Below are positions 8,567 through 16,845 of a DNA stretch of 64,000 bases, in pieces. The translations under genes were made by a program, and so were the position numbers. Every line of letters begins with the position of its first letter. Position 1 is the first letter of the stretch. The notes below the pieces were generated by a model that worked only from the letters and a program-made list of their open reading frames with translations, was not told the DNA's origin and ran no database searches. This DNA is from Hyphomicrobiales bacterium (GTDB lineage Bacteria > Pseudomonadota > Alphaproteobacteria > Rhizobiales > Aestuariivirgaceae): positions 62,001 through 126,000 of the forward strand of contig JACPNZ010000009.1 of the NCBI GenBank assembly GCA_016185245.1. Direction: 5' to 3'.

Positions 8567-9325
8567 TCACAGCCGCACCGCCACGCCATAGGCGGAAAGA
8601 TGACGCTTGGCCTCGCCGATCGAATAGGTGCCGAAATGGAAAATCGAAGCGGCCAGGACGGCCGCCGCATGGCCGTCGCGAATGCCTTCGACCAGATGAT
8701 CGAGATTGCCGACGCCGCCCGAGGCGATGACCGGCACGGGAACCGCGTCGGCCACGGCCCGGGTCAGCTCAATGTCGAAACCCTTGCCGGTGCCGTCGCG
8801 ATCCATGGAGGTCAGCAGGATCTCGCCGGCGCCAAGGTCCGTCACGTCACGCGCATAGTCGACGGCGTCGATGCCGGTGGGCTTGCGGCCGCCGTGGGTG
8901 AAGATCTCCCAGCGGCCCTCGCCCACCTGCTTGGCATCGATGGCGACGACGATGCACTGGCTGCCGAATTTCTCCGCCGCACGGGCAACGAATGAGCGGT
9001 CGGCGACGGCGGCCGAATTGATCGACACCTTGTCGGCGCCGGCGAGCAAGAGCTTGCGGATATCGTCGAGCGTACGCACCCCGCCGCCCACGGTCAGCGG
9101 CATGAAGCAGGCTTCCGCCGTCCGCGCCACCACGTCGAAGATGATGGCGCGGTCCTCGTGGGTCGCGGTGATGTCGAGGAAGCAAAGCTCATCGGCGCCG
9201 GCCGCGTCATAGGCCTTGGCGATCTCGACGGGGTCGCCGGCATCGCGCAGGTCCACAAAATTGACGCCCTTGACGACGCGGCCATCCTTCACGTCGAGAC
9301 AGGGAATGAGGCGGACCTTCAGCAT
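8567..9325 (-). CDS. hisF: Imidazole glycerol phosphate synthase cyclase subunit
   Basis: 252-residue (beta/alpha)8 barrel that, with the HisH glutaminase, converts PRFAR and ammonia to imidazole glycerol phosphate and AICAR. It begins [20 protein letters not shown], with the catalytic aspartate in this segment, contains the half-barrel phosphate sites TVGGGVRT and VIASGGVGN, and the second catalytic aspartate in [12 protein letters not shown]. It starts three bases after the SDR gene stop rather than directly after hisA, which is unusual (see findings). Confidence 0.97.
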   Translation of the reverse strand: MLKVRLIPCLDVKDGRVVKGVNFVDLRDAGDPVEIAKAYDAAGADELCFLDITATHEDRAIIFDVVARTAEACFMPLTVGGGVRTLDDIRKLLLAGADKVSINSAAVADRSFVARAAEKFGSQCIVVAIDAKQVGEGRWEIFTHGGRKPTGIDAVDYARDVTDLGAGEILLTSMDRDGTGKGFDIELTRAVADAVPVPVIASGGVGNLDHLVEGIRDGHAAAVLAASIFHFGTYSIGEAKRHLSAYGVAVRL

Positions 9326-9328
9326 GAT

Positions 9329-10075
9329 TCAGCGGCCTCCCGTCACCCGCAGCACCGAACCGGTGATGTAGGAGGCGGCATCGCTCAGTAGAAACATGAC
9401 AGCCTCGGCGATTTCTTCGGGCTGGCCGATGCGCTTCATCGGGATCGACGGGCGGATGCGCTCGACCCGGGCCGGATCGCCGGTCGAGCGCTCGTGGATT
9501 TCGGTTTCGGTCATGCCGGGGGCCACGGCGTTGACCCTGATCCCCTCCTCGGCCAGTTCCTTGGCCATGCCGTAGGTGAGCGAATCGATGGCGCCCTTGC
9601 TCGCCGCATACCAGACATATTCGCCGGGGCTGCCGATGGTGGTCGCCGCCGAAGAAATGTTGACGATGGCACCGCCCGTGCCGCCATGGCGGGGCGACAT
9701 GCGGCGCACCGCCTCGCGCGCCACCAGGATCGCTCCGGTGGTATTAATATCGATGCAACTGCGGATGGTTTCGGCCGAGGCCTTGTCGAGGCGGCTGCTG
9801 GGCCCGGTGATGCCGGCATTGTTGACCATATGGGTGACCGGCCCCAGAAGGCGGGCCGCCTCGTCGAAGAGATGCACCACGTCGGCCTCGCGGCTGACAT
9901 CGCCGGCAATGGCGATGGCCCTGCCGCCGGCCGCGGCGATTTCGGCGATGAGCGCCTCGGCCCGCTCCTTGTCCGAGACATAGTTGACCGCTACAAGGTA
10001 ACCAAGTGCAGCCGCCTGGCGCGAAATGGCGGCACCGATGCCCCGGCCGCCGCCGCTAACCACGAGAACCTTCAT
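9329..10075 (-). CDS. SDR family oxidoreductase inserted in the his operon
   Basis: 248-residue classical short-chain dehydrogenase/reductase. The cofactor loop is [11 protein letters not shown] near residues 7-17, followed by the structural motif VNNAGI, the catalytic serine in VNISSAA, and the Tyr/Lys pair in YAASKG. FabG/glucose-dehydrogenase-like folds share this layout, so the substrate cannot be named. The start ATG at 10075 overlaps the hisA stop (ATGA) and the gene ends three bases before hisF, so it is expected to be translated with histidine enzymes. No known histidine step needs an SDR; its role there is unknown. Confidence 0.9.
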   Translation of the reverse strand: MKVLVVSGGGRGIGAAISRQAAALGYLVAVNYVSDKERAEALIAEIAAAGGRAIAIAGDVSREADVVHLFDEAARLLGPVTHMVNNAGITGPSSRLDKASAETIRSCIDINTTGAILVAREAVRRMSPRHGGTGGAIVNISSAATTIGSPGEYVWYAASKGAIDSLTYGMAKELAEEGIRVNAVAPGMTETEIHERSTGDPARVERIRPSIPMKRIGQPEEIAEAVMFLLSDAASYITGSVLRVTGGR

Positions 10076-10809
10076 GTTCCAAGCATCCCTGCTATGAGTT
10101 GCAATGCTTCTTTCGCGTCGAGTCTTCCGTCGTAGAGTGCCCGGCCCGAAATTGCACCCTCGAGCAGTTTGCAGTCGGGTTCGAGCAGGCGCTTGACATC
10201 GGCAATCGAGGCAAGCCCGCCCGAGGCGATGACCGGAATGGAGGTGCTGCGCGCCAAGGCCAGGGTCGATTCGATGTTCAATCCCTTCAGCACCCCGTCG
10301 CGGTCGATGTCGGTGAAGATGATGGCCGCAACACCCGCGTCCTCGAAACGCCGGGCCAGCTCCGGGGCCGACATGTCGGAGGTTTCGGCCCAGCCCTCGA
10401 CTGCCACAAGGCCGCCCCTCGCATCGATGCCGACGGCGATGCGGCCAGGAAATTCGCGGCAGGCCTCGCGCACAACCTCTGGCTGGCGCAACGCCACGGT
10501 GCCGAGGATCACCCGGGTGACGCCATAGGTGAGCCAGTCCTCGATCTGTCCCAAATTGCGGATACCACCGCCCAACTGCACCGGAATGTTGACCGCTTCG
10601 AGAATGTCCTCGACGGCGGCACCATTGACCGACTGGCCGGCGAAGGCGCCGTTCAGATCGACAAGATGCAGCCAGCGGAAGCCCTGGTGCTCGAAAGCTT
10701 TCGCCTGGGCGGCGGGATTGTCGTTGAACACCGTCGCCTGGTTCATGTCGCCGAGCTTCAGGCGCACGCAGAGCCCGTCCTTGAGATCGATCGCAGGGAA
10801 CAGGATCAT
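10072..10809 (-). CDS. hisA: ProFAR isomerase (HisA)
   Basis: 245-residue (beta/alpha)8 barrel performing the Amadori isomerisation of ProFAR to PRFAR. The start [12 protein letters not shown] at 10809 is the family start and carries the catalytic Asp; the phosphate-binding loops are VQLGGGIRN and VIASGGLAS, and the second catalytic Asp is in [10 protein letters not shown]. The ATG at 10809 overlaps the hisH stop (ATGA), which makes it preferable to the codon nine bases upstream. Confidence 0.97.
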   Translation of the reverse strand: MILFPAIDLKDGLCVRLKLGDMNQATVFNDNPAAQAKAFEHQGFRWLHLVDLNGAFAGQSVNGAAVEDILEAVNIPVQLGGGIRNLGQIEDWLTYGVTRVILGTVALRQPEVVREACREFPGRIAVGIDARGGLVAVEGWAETSDMSAPELARRFEDAGVAAIIFTDIDRDGVLKGLNIESTLALARSTSIPVIASGGLASIADVKRLLEPDCKLLEGAISGRALYDGRLDAKEALQLIAGMLGT

Positions 10810-11456
10810 GGCCGCCACGCCAGGAAGTTGCCGATGAGAGCGAGGCCCAGCGCCTGGCTCTTCTCGGGATGGAACTGGGTGCCGGCGATGTTATCGCGCC
10901 CCACCATGGCGGTGATCGGCATGCCATAGGGCGTGGTGGCGACGATGTCGGAGGATTCCTCGGTGGCGAGATGATAGGAATGGACGAAATAGGCGTGGAG
11001 ACCGTTGGGGCCCAGCGTCAGCCCGTCGAGCAGCGGGTGCGGCCGGTGCGGCTCCAGCGTGTTCCATCCCATGTGCGGAATCTTCAGGGCGGGATCGGCC
11101 GGAGTGATCCGCACCACGTCGCCGGCGATCCAGTCGAAGCCGTCCGATACATCGTGCTCGCGGCCGCGCCGGGCCATCAGCTGCATGCCGACACAGATGC
11201 CGAGAAACGGCTTGCCGCGGGCCATGACCTCGTGTTCCAGGGTTTCCCACATGCCGGGCACGGATTTGAGGCCGTTGCGGCAATCCTTGAAGGCACCGAC
11301 CCCCGGTAGCACGATGCGCGCGGCGCGGCGCACCATGTCCGGATCGGCGGTCACGATGATCTCCTCGGAGCTCCCACGGTCGCGGGCGGCGCGTTCGAAG
11401 GCCTTGGCGGCCGAGTGCAGATTGCCGGACCCGTAGTCGATGATGGCGACGCTCAT
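10806..11456 (-). CDS. hisH: Imidazole glycerol phosphate synthase glutaminase subunit
   Basis: 216-residue class I glutamine amidotransferase supplying ammonia to HisF. The oxyanion segment is LPGVGAF, the nucleophile is Cys88 in GICVGMQ, and the catalytic His and Glu are in FHPEKSQ near the C-terminus. It begins [20 protein letters not shown]. It is 9 bases downstream of the DUF2628 gene on the minus strand and overlaps hisA by four bases. Confidence 0.97.
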   Translation of the reverse strand: MSVAIIDYGSGNLHSAAKAFERAARDRGSSEEIIVTADPDMVRRAARIVLPGVGAFKDCRNGLKSVPGMWETLEHEVMARGKPFLGICVGMQLMARRGREHDVSDGFDWIAGDVVRITPADPALKIPHMGWNTLEPHRPHPLLDGLTLGPNGLHAYFVHSYHLATEESSDIVATTPYGMPITAMVGRDNIAGTQFHPEKSQALGLALIGNFLAWRP

Positions 11457-11465
11457 GGCGCGAGA

Positions 11466-11915
11466 CTATCCGGCGCCGAACAGGCCGAGCGGGTCGGCGG
11501 AATGGCGCGGGGCGAGAGCCTGAGGCACAATCGATGCTTCCCTGACAAGTCCCTCGCCGAGGCCGAGAAAATAGTTGAGTTCGGCTTCCTCGGTGCTGGC
11601 GCCGGTGGCGAGTCCCGTCTCCTTCCAGCCGGCGCGGCGCAGCGCAGCCATGCGCAAGGCTTGTGCCTCGAAGCCGAAGATCAGGCTGGCCGCCAGTCCC
11701 ATGCTGGCGACGGTCAAGTCGCCGAAGCCGGCCAGGGGTCCACTGACGGAAATCGCCGCCTGCACGGCAAGGAGGATGGCCGCCGCTACCCACATGCGGT
11801 GCCAGAGGGCCCAAACGGGACCAAACAGGAAGGCCCAGCCGCTGAAACCATCGGCGACGAACACCGCGTCTTCCGGTGGAGCACCTGGCTTCCTATGGAT
11901 GGTATAGACAGTCAT
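11466..11915 (-). CDS. DUF2628 domain-containing protein
   Basis: 149-residue protein with the DUF2628 layout: a short N-terminal strand (MTVYTIHRK), a conserved DGFSGWAFLFGPVWALWHRMW block, and three hydrophobic segments (AAAILLAVQAAISVSG, LTVASMGLAASLIFGF and the first block), suggesting an inner-membrane location. The C-terminal tail is soluble. The family sits between hisB and hisH in many alphaproteobacteria, and here its start overlaps the hisB stop (ATGA). Its function is unknown; the conserved operon position is the only hint. Confidence 0.85.
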   Translation of the reverse strand: MTVYTIHRKPGAPPEDAVFVADGFSGWAFLFGPVWALWHRMWVAAAILLAVQAAISVSGPLAGFGDLTVASMGLAASLIFGFEAQALRMAALRRAGWKETGLATGASTEEAELNYFLGLGEGLVREASIVPQALAPRHSADPLGLFGAG

Positions 11916-12508
11916 CAGCCCTTGAGCGTTCCCTTGGTCGAGGGGATGCGATCCTTCTGGCGGGGGTCGATCTCAATGGCCTGGCGCAAGCATCGCGCCA
12001 GCGCCTTGAAGCAGGATTCGGCGATGTGGTGGCTGTTGGCCCCATACAGCGTCTCGATATGCAGCGTCACCCCGGCATTGATGACGAAGGCCTGGAACCA
12101 CTCGCGCACCAGCTCGGTGTCGAAATCGCCGATCTTGGAGGTGGGGAATACGGTCTTCCATACCAGAAAAGGCCGGCCGGAGACATCGATGGCCGCCCGG
12201 GTAAGCGCTTCATCCATGGCCAGATCGAGGCTGGCATAGCGGCGGATGCCCTTGCGACCGCCGAGTGCCTGGGCCACCGCCTGGCCTAGCGCAATGCCGC
12301 AATCCTCCGTGGTGTGGTGGAAATCGATATGGCTGTCGCCCTTGGCCTCGACCTTCACGTCGATCAGCGAATGGCGCGACAATTGCTCCAGCATGTGGTC
12401 GAGGAAGCCCACGCCGGTGGCTATGTCGAAGCTGCCGGTGCCGTCCAGGTCGACGGTGACGGTGACCTGGGTTTCGCTGGTCTTCCGGTCGATCTTGGCC
12501 TTGCGCAT
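11915..12508 (-). CDS. hisB: Imidazoleglycerol-phosphate dehydratase
   Basis: 197-residue monofunctional IGPD, without the N-terminal phosphatase domain of the enterobacterial enzyme. Metal-binding motifs are [12 protein letters not shown] near residue 35, the [14 protein letters not shown] block, [11 protein letters not shown], and [16 protein letters not shown]. It dehydrates imidazole glycerol phosphate to imidazole acetol phosphate. It is the first gene of the seven-gene his cluster in this window and its promoter must lie in the 135 bases shared with hslV. Confidence 0.97.
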   Translation of the reverse strand: MRKAKIDRKTSETQVTVTVDLDGTGSFDIATGVGFLDHMLEQLSRHSLIDVKVEAKGDSHIDFHHTTEDCGIALGQAVAQALGGRKGIRRYASLDLAMDEALTRAAIDVSGRPFLVWKTVFPTSKIGDFDTELVREWFQAFVINAGVTLHIETLYGANSHHIAESCFKALARCLRQAIEIDPRQKDRIPSTKGTLKG

Positions 12509-12643
12509 GGACCCTGCTCGTGCCGCCAACGGGCGGTGGCGGCCTCTTACCGCATTCCCCGCCGGGGCGAAACGGCTTTCCTGCCACCGCTTTTCTTTCC
12601 GGTCCCGCTCGCCTACATGGGGCGGGCAGTCGAAAGGATACCC

Positions 12644-13186
12644 ATGGCAGACCCGCAACAGTGGCACGGCACCACCATTCTCACGGTGCGCAAGGGCAGT
12701 TCGGTGGTGATCGCCGGCGACGGCCAGGTAAGCCTGGGCCAGACGGTCATCAAGGCCAATGCCCGGAAGGTGCGGCCGATCGGCACCGGCGGCCAGGTGA
12801 TCGCCGGTTTCGCGGGTGCGACCGCCGATGCCATGACGCTGTTCGAGCGGCTCGAGGGCAAGCTCGAGAAATATCCCTCCCAGCTCGCCCGGGCCTGCGT
12901 CGATCTGGCCAAGGATTGGCGCACCGACCGCTATCTGCGGCGGCTCGAGGCGATGATGCTGGTGGCCGACCGCACGGTGACGCTGGTTTTGACCGGCACC
13001 GGCGACGTCCTCGAACCTGAGGGCGGGGTGGCGGCCATCGGGTCGGGCGGCAACTATGCGCTCGCCGCCGCCCGGGCGCTCATCGACAGCGACATGGATG
13101 CCGAAGCGATCGCCCGCAAGGCCATGGCAATCGCCGCCGAGATTTGTGTCTACACCAACACCAATCTGACGATTGAAAAACTGTGA
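12644..13186 (+). CDS. hslV: ATP-dependent protease HslVU peptidase subunit
   Basis: 180-residue proteasome-like peptidase. After MADPQQWHG the mature protein would begin at the catalytic threonine of TTILTVRKG. The conserved [16 protein letters not shown] and [18 protein letters not shown] segments are intact. A GAAAGGAT sequence lies about 6 bases before the ATG at 12644, deciding that start over more upstream in-frame codons. The stop overlaps the hslU start (TGATG). Heat-shock control is usual for the family, but I could not identify a convincing RpoH promoter upstream. Confidence 0.97.
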   Translation: MADPQQWHGTTILTVRKGSSVVIAGDGQVSLGQTVIKANARKVRPIGTGGQVIAGFAGATADAMTLFERLEGKLEKYPSQLARACVDLAKDWRTDRYLRRLEAMMLVADRTVTLVLTGTGDVLEPEGGVAAIGSGGNYALAAARALIDSDMDAEAIARKAMAIAAEICVYTNTNLTIEKL

Positions 13187-14490
13187 TGTCCGAACTGACC
13201 CCCCGCGAGATCGTCTCGGAGCTCGACCGCCATATCGTCGGACAGTTGGAGGCCAAGCGCGCCGTCGCCATTGCGCTGAGGAACCGCTGGCGCAGGAAGC
13301 AGCTCCAGGGGCCTTTGCGCGACGAAGTGATGCCGAAGAACATTCTGCTGATCGGCCCCACCGGCGTCGGCAAGACCGAGATCGCCCGGCGTCTCGCCCG
13401 CCTCGCCAATGCGCCGTTCCTCAAGGTGGAGGCAACCAAGTTCACCGAGGTGGGCTATGTCGGCCGCGATGTCGACCAGATCGTGCGCGATCTCCTCGAA
13501 GCCGGCATCGCCATGGTCAAGCTGGCCAGGCGGCGCGGTGTCGAGGCCCAGGCCGAGCTCAATGCCGAGGCCCGGGTGCTGACGGCACTGGTCGGCGCCA
13601 ATGCCTCGGAGGCGACCCGCGACAGCTTCCGCCGCAAGCTGCGAGCGGGCGAGCTTGACGACAAGGAGATCGATGTCGAAGTGGCCGATACGGGCGGCGT
13701 CCCGAGCTTCGACATTCCCGGCATACCCGGCTCCTCGGCCAGCGTCATCAACCTCTCCGACATGCTGGGCAAGGCCTTCGGCGGCCGCACCAAGACGCGG
13801 CGGGTGACGGTCAAGGCCAGCCACGCCCTGCTGCTGGCCGAGGAAGGCGAGAAGCTGCTCGACCAGGAGGAAATCGTCGCCGCGGCGATCGACGCGGTGG
13901 AGAACAACGGTATCGTGTTTCTCGACGAGATCGACAAGATCAGCGCCCGCTCGGAACGGAGCGGGGCGGACGTGAGCCGCGAAGGCGTGCAGCGCGATCT
14001 CCTGCCGCTGATCGAGGGCACCACGGTTTCGACCAAGCACGGGCCGGTGAAGACCGACCACATATTGTTCATCGCGTCGGGGGCCTTCCATATCGCCAAG
14101 CCGTCCGACCTGTTGCCGGAACTGCAGGGCCGGCTGCCGATCCGGGTCGAGCTCAAGGCCCTGGTGCGCGAGGATTTCGAGCGCATCCTGACCGAGCCCG
14201 AGGCGAGCCTGCTGAAACAATACACCGCCCTGCTGGCGACCGAGGGTGTTGCCCTCGAATTCACGGTGGACGGCGTGGCGGCCATCGCCCGGATCGCCGC
14301 CGACGCCAATGCGGCGATCGAGAACATCGGCGCGAGGCGGTTGCAGACGGTTTTGGAGCGGGTGCTCGACGAGGTGAGCTTCGCCGCCACCGATCGCAGC
14401 GGCGAGACTACTATTGTCGATGGGGCTTACGTCGAGCGCCATGTCGGCGATCTCGCCCGCAACATCGATCTGTCGAAATTCATACTGTAG
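13186..14490 (+). CDS. hslU: ATP-dependent protease ATPase subunit HslU
   Basis: 434-residue AAA+ unfoldase partner of HslV. Walker A is [15 protein letters not shown], followed by [19 protein letters not shown]; Walker B is [11 protein letters not shown]; the sensor/arginine region and the C-terminal peptide IDLSKFIL, which inserts into HslV, are present. An intermediate (I) domain with ETRDSF-like segment lies between. The ATG at 13186 overlaps the hslV stop; a GTG three bases earlier is also in frame. The gene ends in TAG, showing amber is used as a normal stop here. Confidence 0.97.
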   Translation: MSELTPREIVSELDRHIVGQLEAKRAVAIALRNRWRRKQLQGPLRDEVMPKNILLIGPTGVGKTEIARRLARLANAPFLKVEATKFTEVGYVGRDVDQIVRDLLEAGIAMVKLARRRGVEAQAELNAEARVLTALVGANASEATRDSFRRKLRAGELDDKEIDVEVADTGGVPSFDIPGIPGSSASVINLSDMLGKAFGGRTKTRRVTVKASHALLLAEEGEKLLDQEEIVAAAIDAVENNGIVFLDEIDKISARSERSGADVSREGVQRDLLPLIEGTTVSTKHGPVKTDHILFIASGAFHIAKPSDLLPELQGRLPIRVELKALVREDFERILTEPEASLLKQYTALLATEGVALEFTVDGVAAIARIAADANAAIENIGARRLQTVLERVLDEVSFAATDRSGETTIVDGAYVERHVGDLARNIDLSKFIL

Positions 14491-14504
14491 GTGGTGCCCG
14501 CTCA

Positions 14505-14554
14505 GACCCCACCCGGCGCTTCGCGCCACCCTCCCCGCTGCGCGGAGAGGGATG
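14505..14554. repeat. Palindromic repeat (half-element), copy 1
   Basis: About 50 bases between the convergent hslU and hydroxyacid dehydrogenase genes. It contains GGCGC-TTC-GCGCC and an imperfect CCCTCCCCGC/GCGGAGAGGG stem. It closely matches the right half of the element at 51241-51361 (shared GACCCCACCCGGCGC, CGCCACCCTCCCCGC and GAGGGATG). Such mosaic palindromes are dispersed in Hyphomicrobiales genomes. Its stems may also act in 3' end formation between the two genes, which is inference. Confidence 0.75.
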
Positions 14555-14563
14555 AGGTGGCCC

Positions 14564-15553
14564 CTACAGCATCGCTGGCAGCACGCGATCGGGGGGATTG
14601 TGGCCGTCGACCCAGGTCTTGATGTTGATGATGACCTTCTCGCCCATGTCGATGCGGCCTTCGATGGTGGCCGAGCCCATGTGCGGCAGGAGGACCGCCT
14701 TCTTGGCCTTGAGGAGGCGCGGATTGACGGCGGGTTCGTGCTCGAAGACGTCGAGGCCGGCGCCGCCCAGTTCGCCCGCCTCCAGCATGCGGGCCAAGGC
14801 ATTCTCGTCGATCACCTCGCCGCGCGCCGTGTTGACGATAATCGCCTCGCGCTTCATGAGTTTCAGGCGCCGCGCCGACAGGAGATGGTAGGTCGCGGGC
14901 GTGTGCGGGCAGTTGACCGAGACGATGTCCATGCGGGCCAGCATCTGGTCGAGGCTTTCCCAGTAGGTGGCCTCGAGCTCCTCCTCCACCTTGGCATGAA
15001 CGGGCTTGCGATTGTGATAATGGATTTGCAGGCCGAAGGCCTTGGCGCGGCGGGCCACCGCCGTGCCGATGCGGCCCATGCCGATGATGCCGAGGCGCTT
15101 GCCCCAGATCCTATGGCCGAGCATCCAGGTGGGCGACCAGCCGGCCCAGCTGTTGTCGGCGCCGATCACTTTGGCGCCTTCGATCAGGCGGCGCGACACC
15201 GCCAAGATCAGCGCCATGGTCATGTCGGCGGTATCCTCGGTCAAGACCCCTGGCGTGTTGGTGACGGTGATGCCGCGCGAGAGGGCGGTCTCGACGTCGA
15301 TGTTGTCGACGCCGGTGCCGAAATTGGCGATGAGCTTCAACTGGTCGCCGGCCTGCAGGAGGACGGATTTGTCGATGCGGTCGGTGACGGTGGGGACCAG
15401 CACCTCGGCACTCTTCATGGCCTCGGCCAGGGCCGCCCGACCCATGGGCTCGTCGCTGGCGTTGAGCCTGGTATGGAACAGCTCCATCATCCGCGTCTCG
15501 ACCACGTCCGGCAGCTTGCGAGTGACGACGACGAGAGGTTTGCGCTTGGTCAT
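14564..15553 (-). CDS. D-2-hydroxyacid dehydrogenase (glyoxylate/hydroxypyruvate reductase type)
   Basis: 329-residue NAD(P)-dependent D-isomer-specific 2-hydroxyacid dehydrogenase. The nucleotide loop is LGIIGMGRIGTAVARRA, the substrate arginine is in VNTARGEVIDE, the glutamate in GAGLDVFEHEP, and the catalytic histidine in LLPHMGSAT. The sequence resembles GyaR/glycerate dehydrogenase-type enzymes reducing glyoxylate or hydroxypyruvate; formate or phosphoglycerate forms are less likely on length and motifs. The start at 15553 (MTKRKPLVVVTRKLP) was preferred over an upstream codon at 15583 because homology begins there. Confidence 0.88.
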   Translation of the reverse strand: MTKRKPLVVVTRKLPDVVETRMMELFHTRLNASDEPMGRAALAEAMKSAEVLVPTVTDRIDKSVLLQAGDQLKLIANFGTGVDNIDVETALSRGITVTNTPGVLTEDTADMTMALILAVSRRLIEGAKVIGADNSWAGWSPTWMLGHRIWGKRLGIIGMGRIGTAVARRAKAFGLQIHYHNRKPVHAKVEEELEATYWESLDQMLARMDIVSVNCPHTPATYHLLSARRLKLMKREAIIVNTARGEVIDENALARMLEAGELGGAGLDVFEHEPAVNPRLLKAKKAVLLPHMGSATIEGRIDMGEKVIINIKTWVDGHNPPDRVLPAML

Positions 15554-15742
15554 TCCGGGTCCTATGGGCTCAGTTCTTGACACAATTTTAACCCTGCCGG
15601 GGCCATCGTGTCACGGGCAGCAGGGCGTCCATCCGTTGCACGGGTGGACCCATGGTGTAAACTGGCGTTGTAGGCCGGTTCGCCGGGCGGGGCGAGCCCT
15701 GCGGCCTCAGGCCTGGTGAAGACAAGGGGTTTCGGACCGATC

Positions 15743-16357
15743 ATGGCGAGGACGACAGCGGCGAGACGGCGCATCGGCTCCGTCGTGCTGGCCTTGGCCT
15801 GCCTTGGGGTGGCCGGCGGCATCGGCTGGTCGGTGTTCGGCAAACAGGCCGATTCGCAGGCGAGTGCTGTGCCCGCCGACGGCAAGGAAATGACCGGGTC
15901 CCTCGACGCCGGCCCCAAGACGCTGGGCCCCTCGGGGTTCCCCATCCCGCGTTTCGTCTCGCTCAAGACCGATAAGATCAACGTGCGGAAAGGCCCGTCG
16001 AGCGAGCATCCGGTGGCCTGGGTGTTCCAGCGCAAGGGCATGCCGGTCGAGATCGTCGCCGAATTCGAGAACTGGCGGCGCATCCGCGACAGCGACGGAG
16101 CCGAAGGCTGGATCCTGCAGAACATGCTGACAGGAAAGCGCACTGCCGTCGTGGCCCCGTGGCGGCCGGGCAAGACCATCGCACTGCGCCGGGAGGCCAA
16201 CCGCGACAGCCCGCCGGTCGCCGAACTTGCCTCGGGCGTCCTTGCCGACATCGCGTCCTGCACCGGCAAATGGTGCGAGATCGGCACCGGCGGCTATGAC
16301 GGCTATGTCGAGCAGGCCAAGTTGTGGGGGGTCTATCCCGGCGAAGCGGTGAACTGA
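15743..16357 (+). CDS. Bacterial SH3 domain protein, membrane-anchored or exported
   Basis: 204 residues from the ATG at 15743. The N-terminus has basic residues (ARRR) then a hydrophobic stretch SVVLALACLGVAGGIGWSVF, a signal anchor or uncleaved signal. The rest has two SH3-like repeats: KTDKINVRKGPSSEHPVAWV with WRRIRDSDGAEGWI, and a second with GKWCEIGTGGYDGYVEQAKLW. These domains usually bind peptidoglycan or cell-wall peptides outside the inner membrane. A GTG at 15716 is an alternative start adding nine residues. It is monocistronic, convergent with the GFA gene. Confidence 0.85.
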   Translation: MARTTAARRRIGSVVLALACLGVAGGIGWSVFGKQADSQASAVPADGKEMTGSLDAGPKTLGPSGFPIPRFVSLKTDKINVRKGPSSEHPVAWVFQRKGMPVEIVAEFENWRRIRDSDGAEGWILQNMLTGKRTAVVAPWRPGKTIALRREANRDSPPVAELASGVLADIASCTGKWCEIGTGGYDGYVEQAKLWGVYPGEAVN

Positions 16358-16367
16358 GGCTCGCCTT

Positions 16368-16778
16368 TCACATCGGCGGCATGCCGGGGAAGGCGACCAG
16401 GCTGTCGTCGAGCAAATCCCACGGCACCGCATGCTTGGTGAAGAACGCCATCTTCGGCACGATCGCCGCCGGATCGTCGAGCATCGACAGGGTGATCGCC
16501 ATGACCCCCGGCATGCCCTTGGTTGTGCCATAGACCGGCGCGCCGCAGGTCGGGCAATGGTGACGGGTCGCCACATTGCCGCTGTCGGCGGTGTAGCTCC
16601 ATGAGGCGAGCTTGCCCGACATTCTCACCGCCGCTTCGGGAAAGGCGGCGAAGCTCGAATGCGGCGCCCCCGACAGTTTCTGGCAGCGGCTGCACTGGCA
16701 GTGGCCGGCCATCATCGGCTCGGCGTCGGTCTCGAAATGCACCGCACCGCAAGCACAGCGCCCGGAATATCTGGCCAT
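16368..16778 (-). CDS. GFA family protein (glutathione-dependent formaldehyde-activating enzyme-like)
   Basis: 136-residue zinc-binding protein of the GFA/CENP-V fold. The metal-binding cysteines are in CACGAVHF near the N-terminus, HCQCSRCQKLSG, and HHCPTCGAPVYG. Despite the family name most members are not shown to act on S-hydroxymethylglutathione, so I assign only the fold. It is convergent with the SH3 gene and lies downstream of polA on the same strand, separated by a 22-base stem-loop. Confidence 0.85.
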   Translation of the reverse strand: MARYSGRCACGAVHFETDAEPMMAGHCQCSRCQKLSGAPHSSFAAFPEAAVRMSGKLASWSYTADSGNVATRHHCPTCGAPVYGTTKGMPGVMAITLSMLDDPAAIVPKMAFFTKHAVPWDLLDDSLVAFPGMPPM

Positions 16779-16791
16779 AGTAACCCCCGCC

Positions 16792-16813
16792 GGTAGCTTC
16801 CTCCGGAGCTACC
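16792..16813. other. Stem-loop between polA and the GFA gene
   Basis: GGTAGCTTC and its near-complement GGAGCTACC form a 9-base-pair stem (one G-T pair) with a CTCC loop, 33 bases past the polA stop on the minus strand. No T-run follows on either strand, so an intrinsic terminator is only a possibility; an mRNA-end stabilising hairpin fits equally well. Confidence 0.4.
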
Positions 16814-16845
16814 TTAGCAGCTTCGGGAGGCGGAGCCTACCGGGC

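Noticed and set aside
12509-12643. RpoH-type heat-shock promoter upstream of hslV
   Set aside because: No pair resembling the CTTG / CCAT-type elements with proper spacing could be found, so I did not annotate it.
16792-16813. Intrinsic terminator of polA
   Set aside because: The hairpin has no following T-run on either strand; kept only as a stem-loop.
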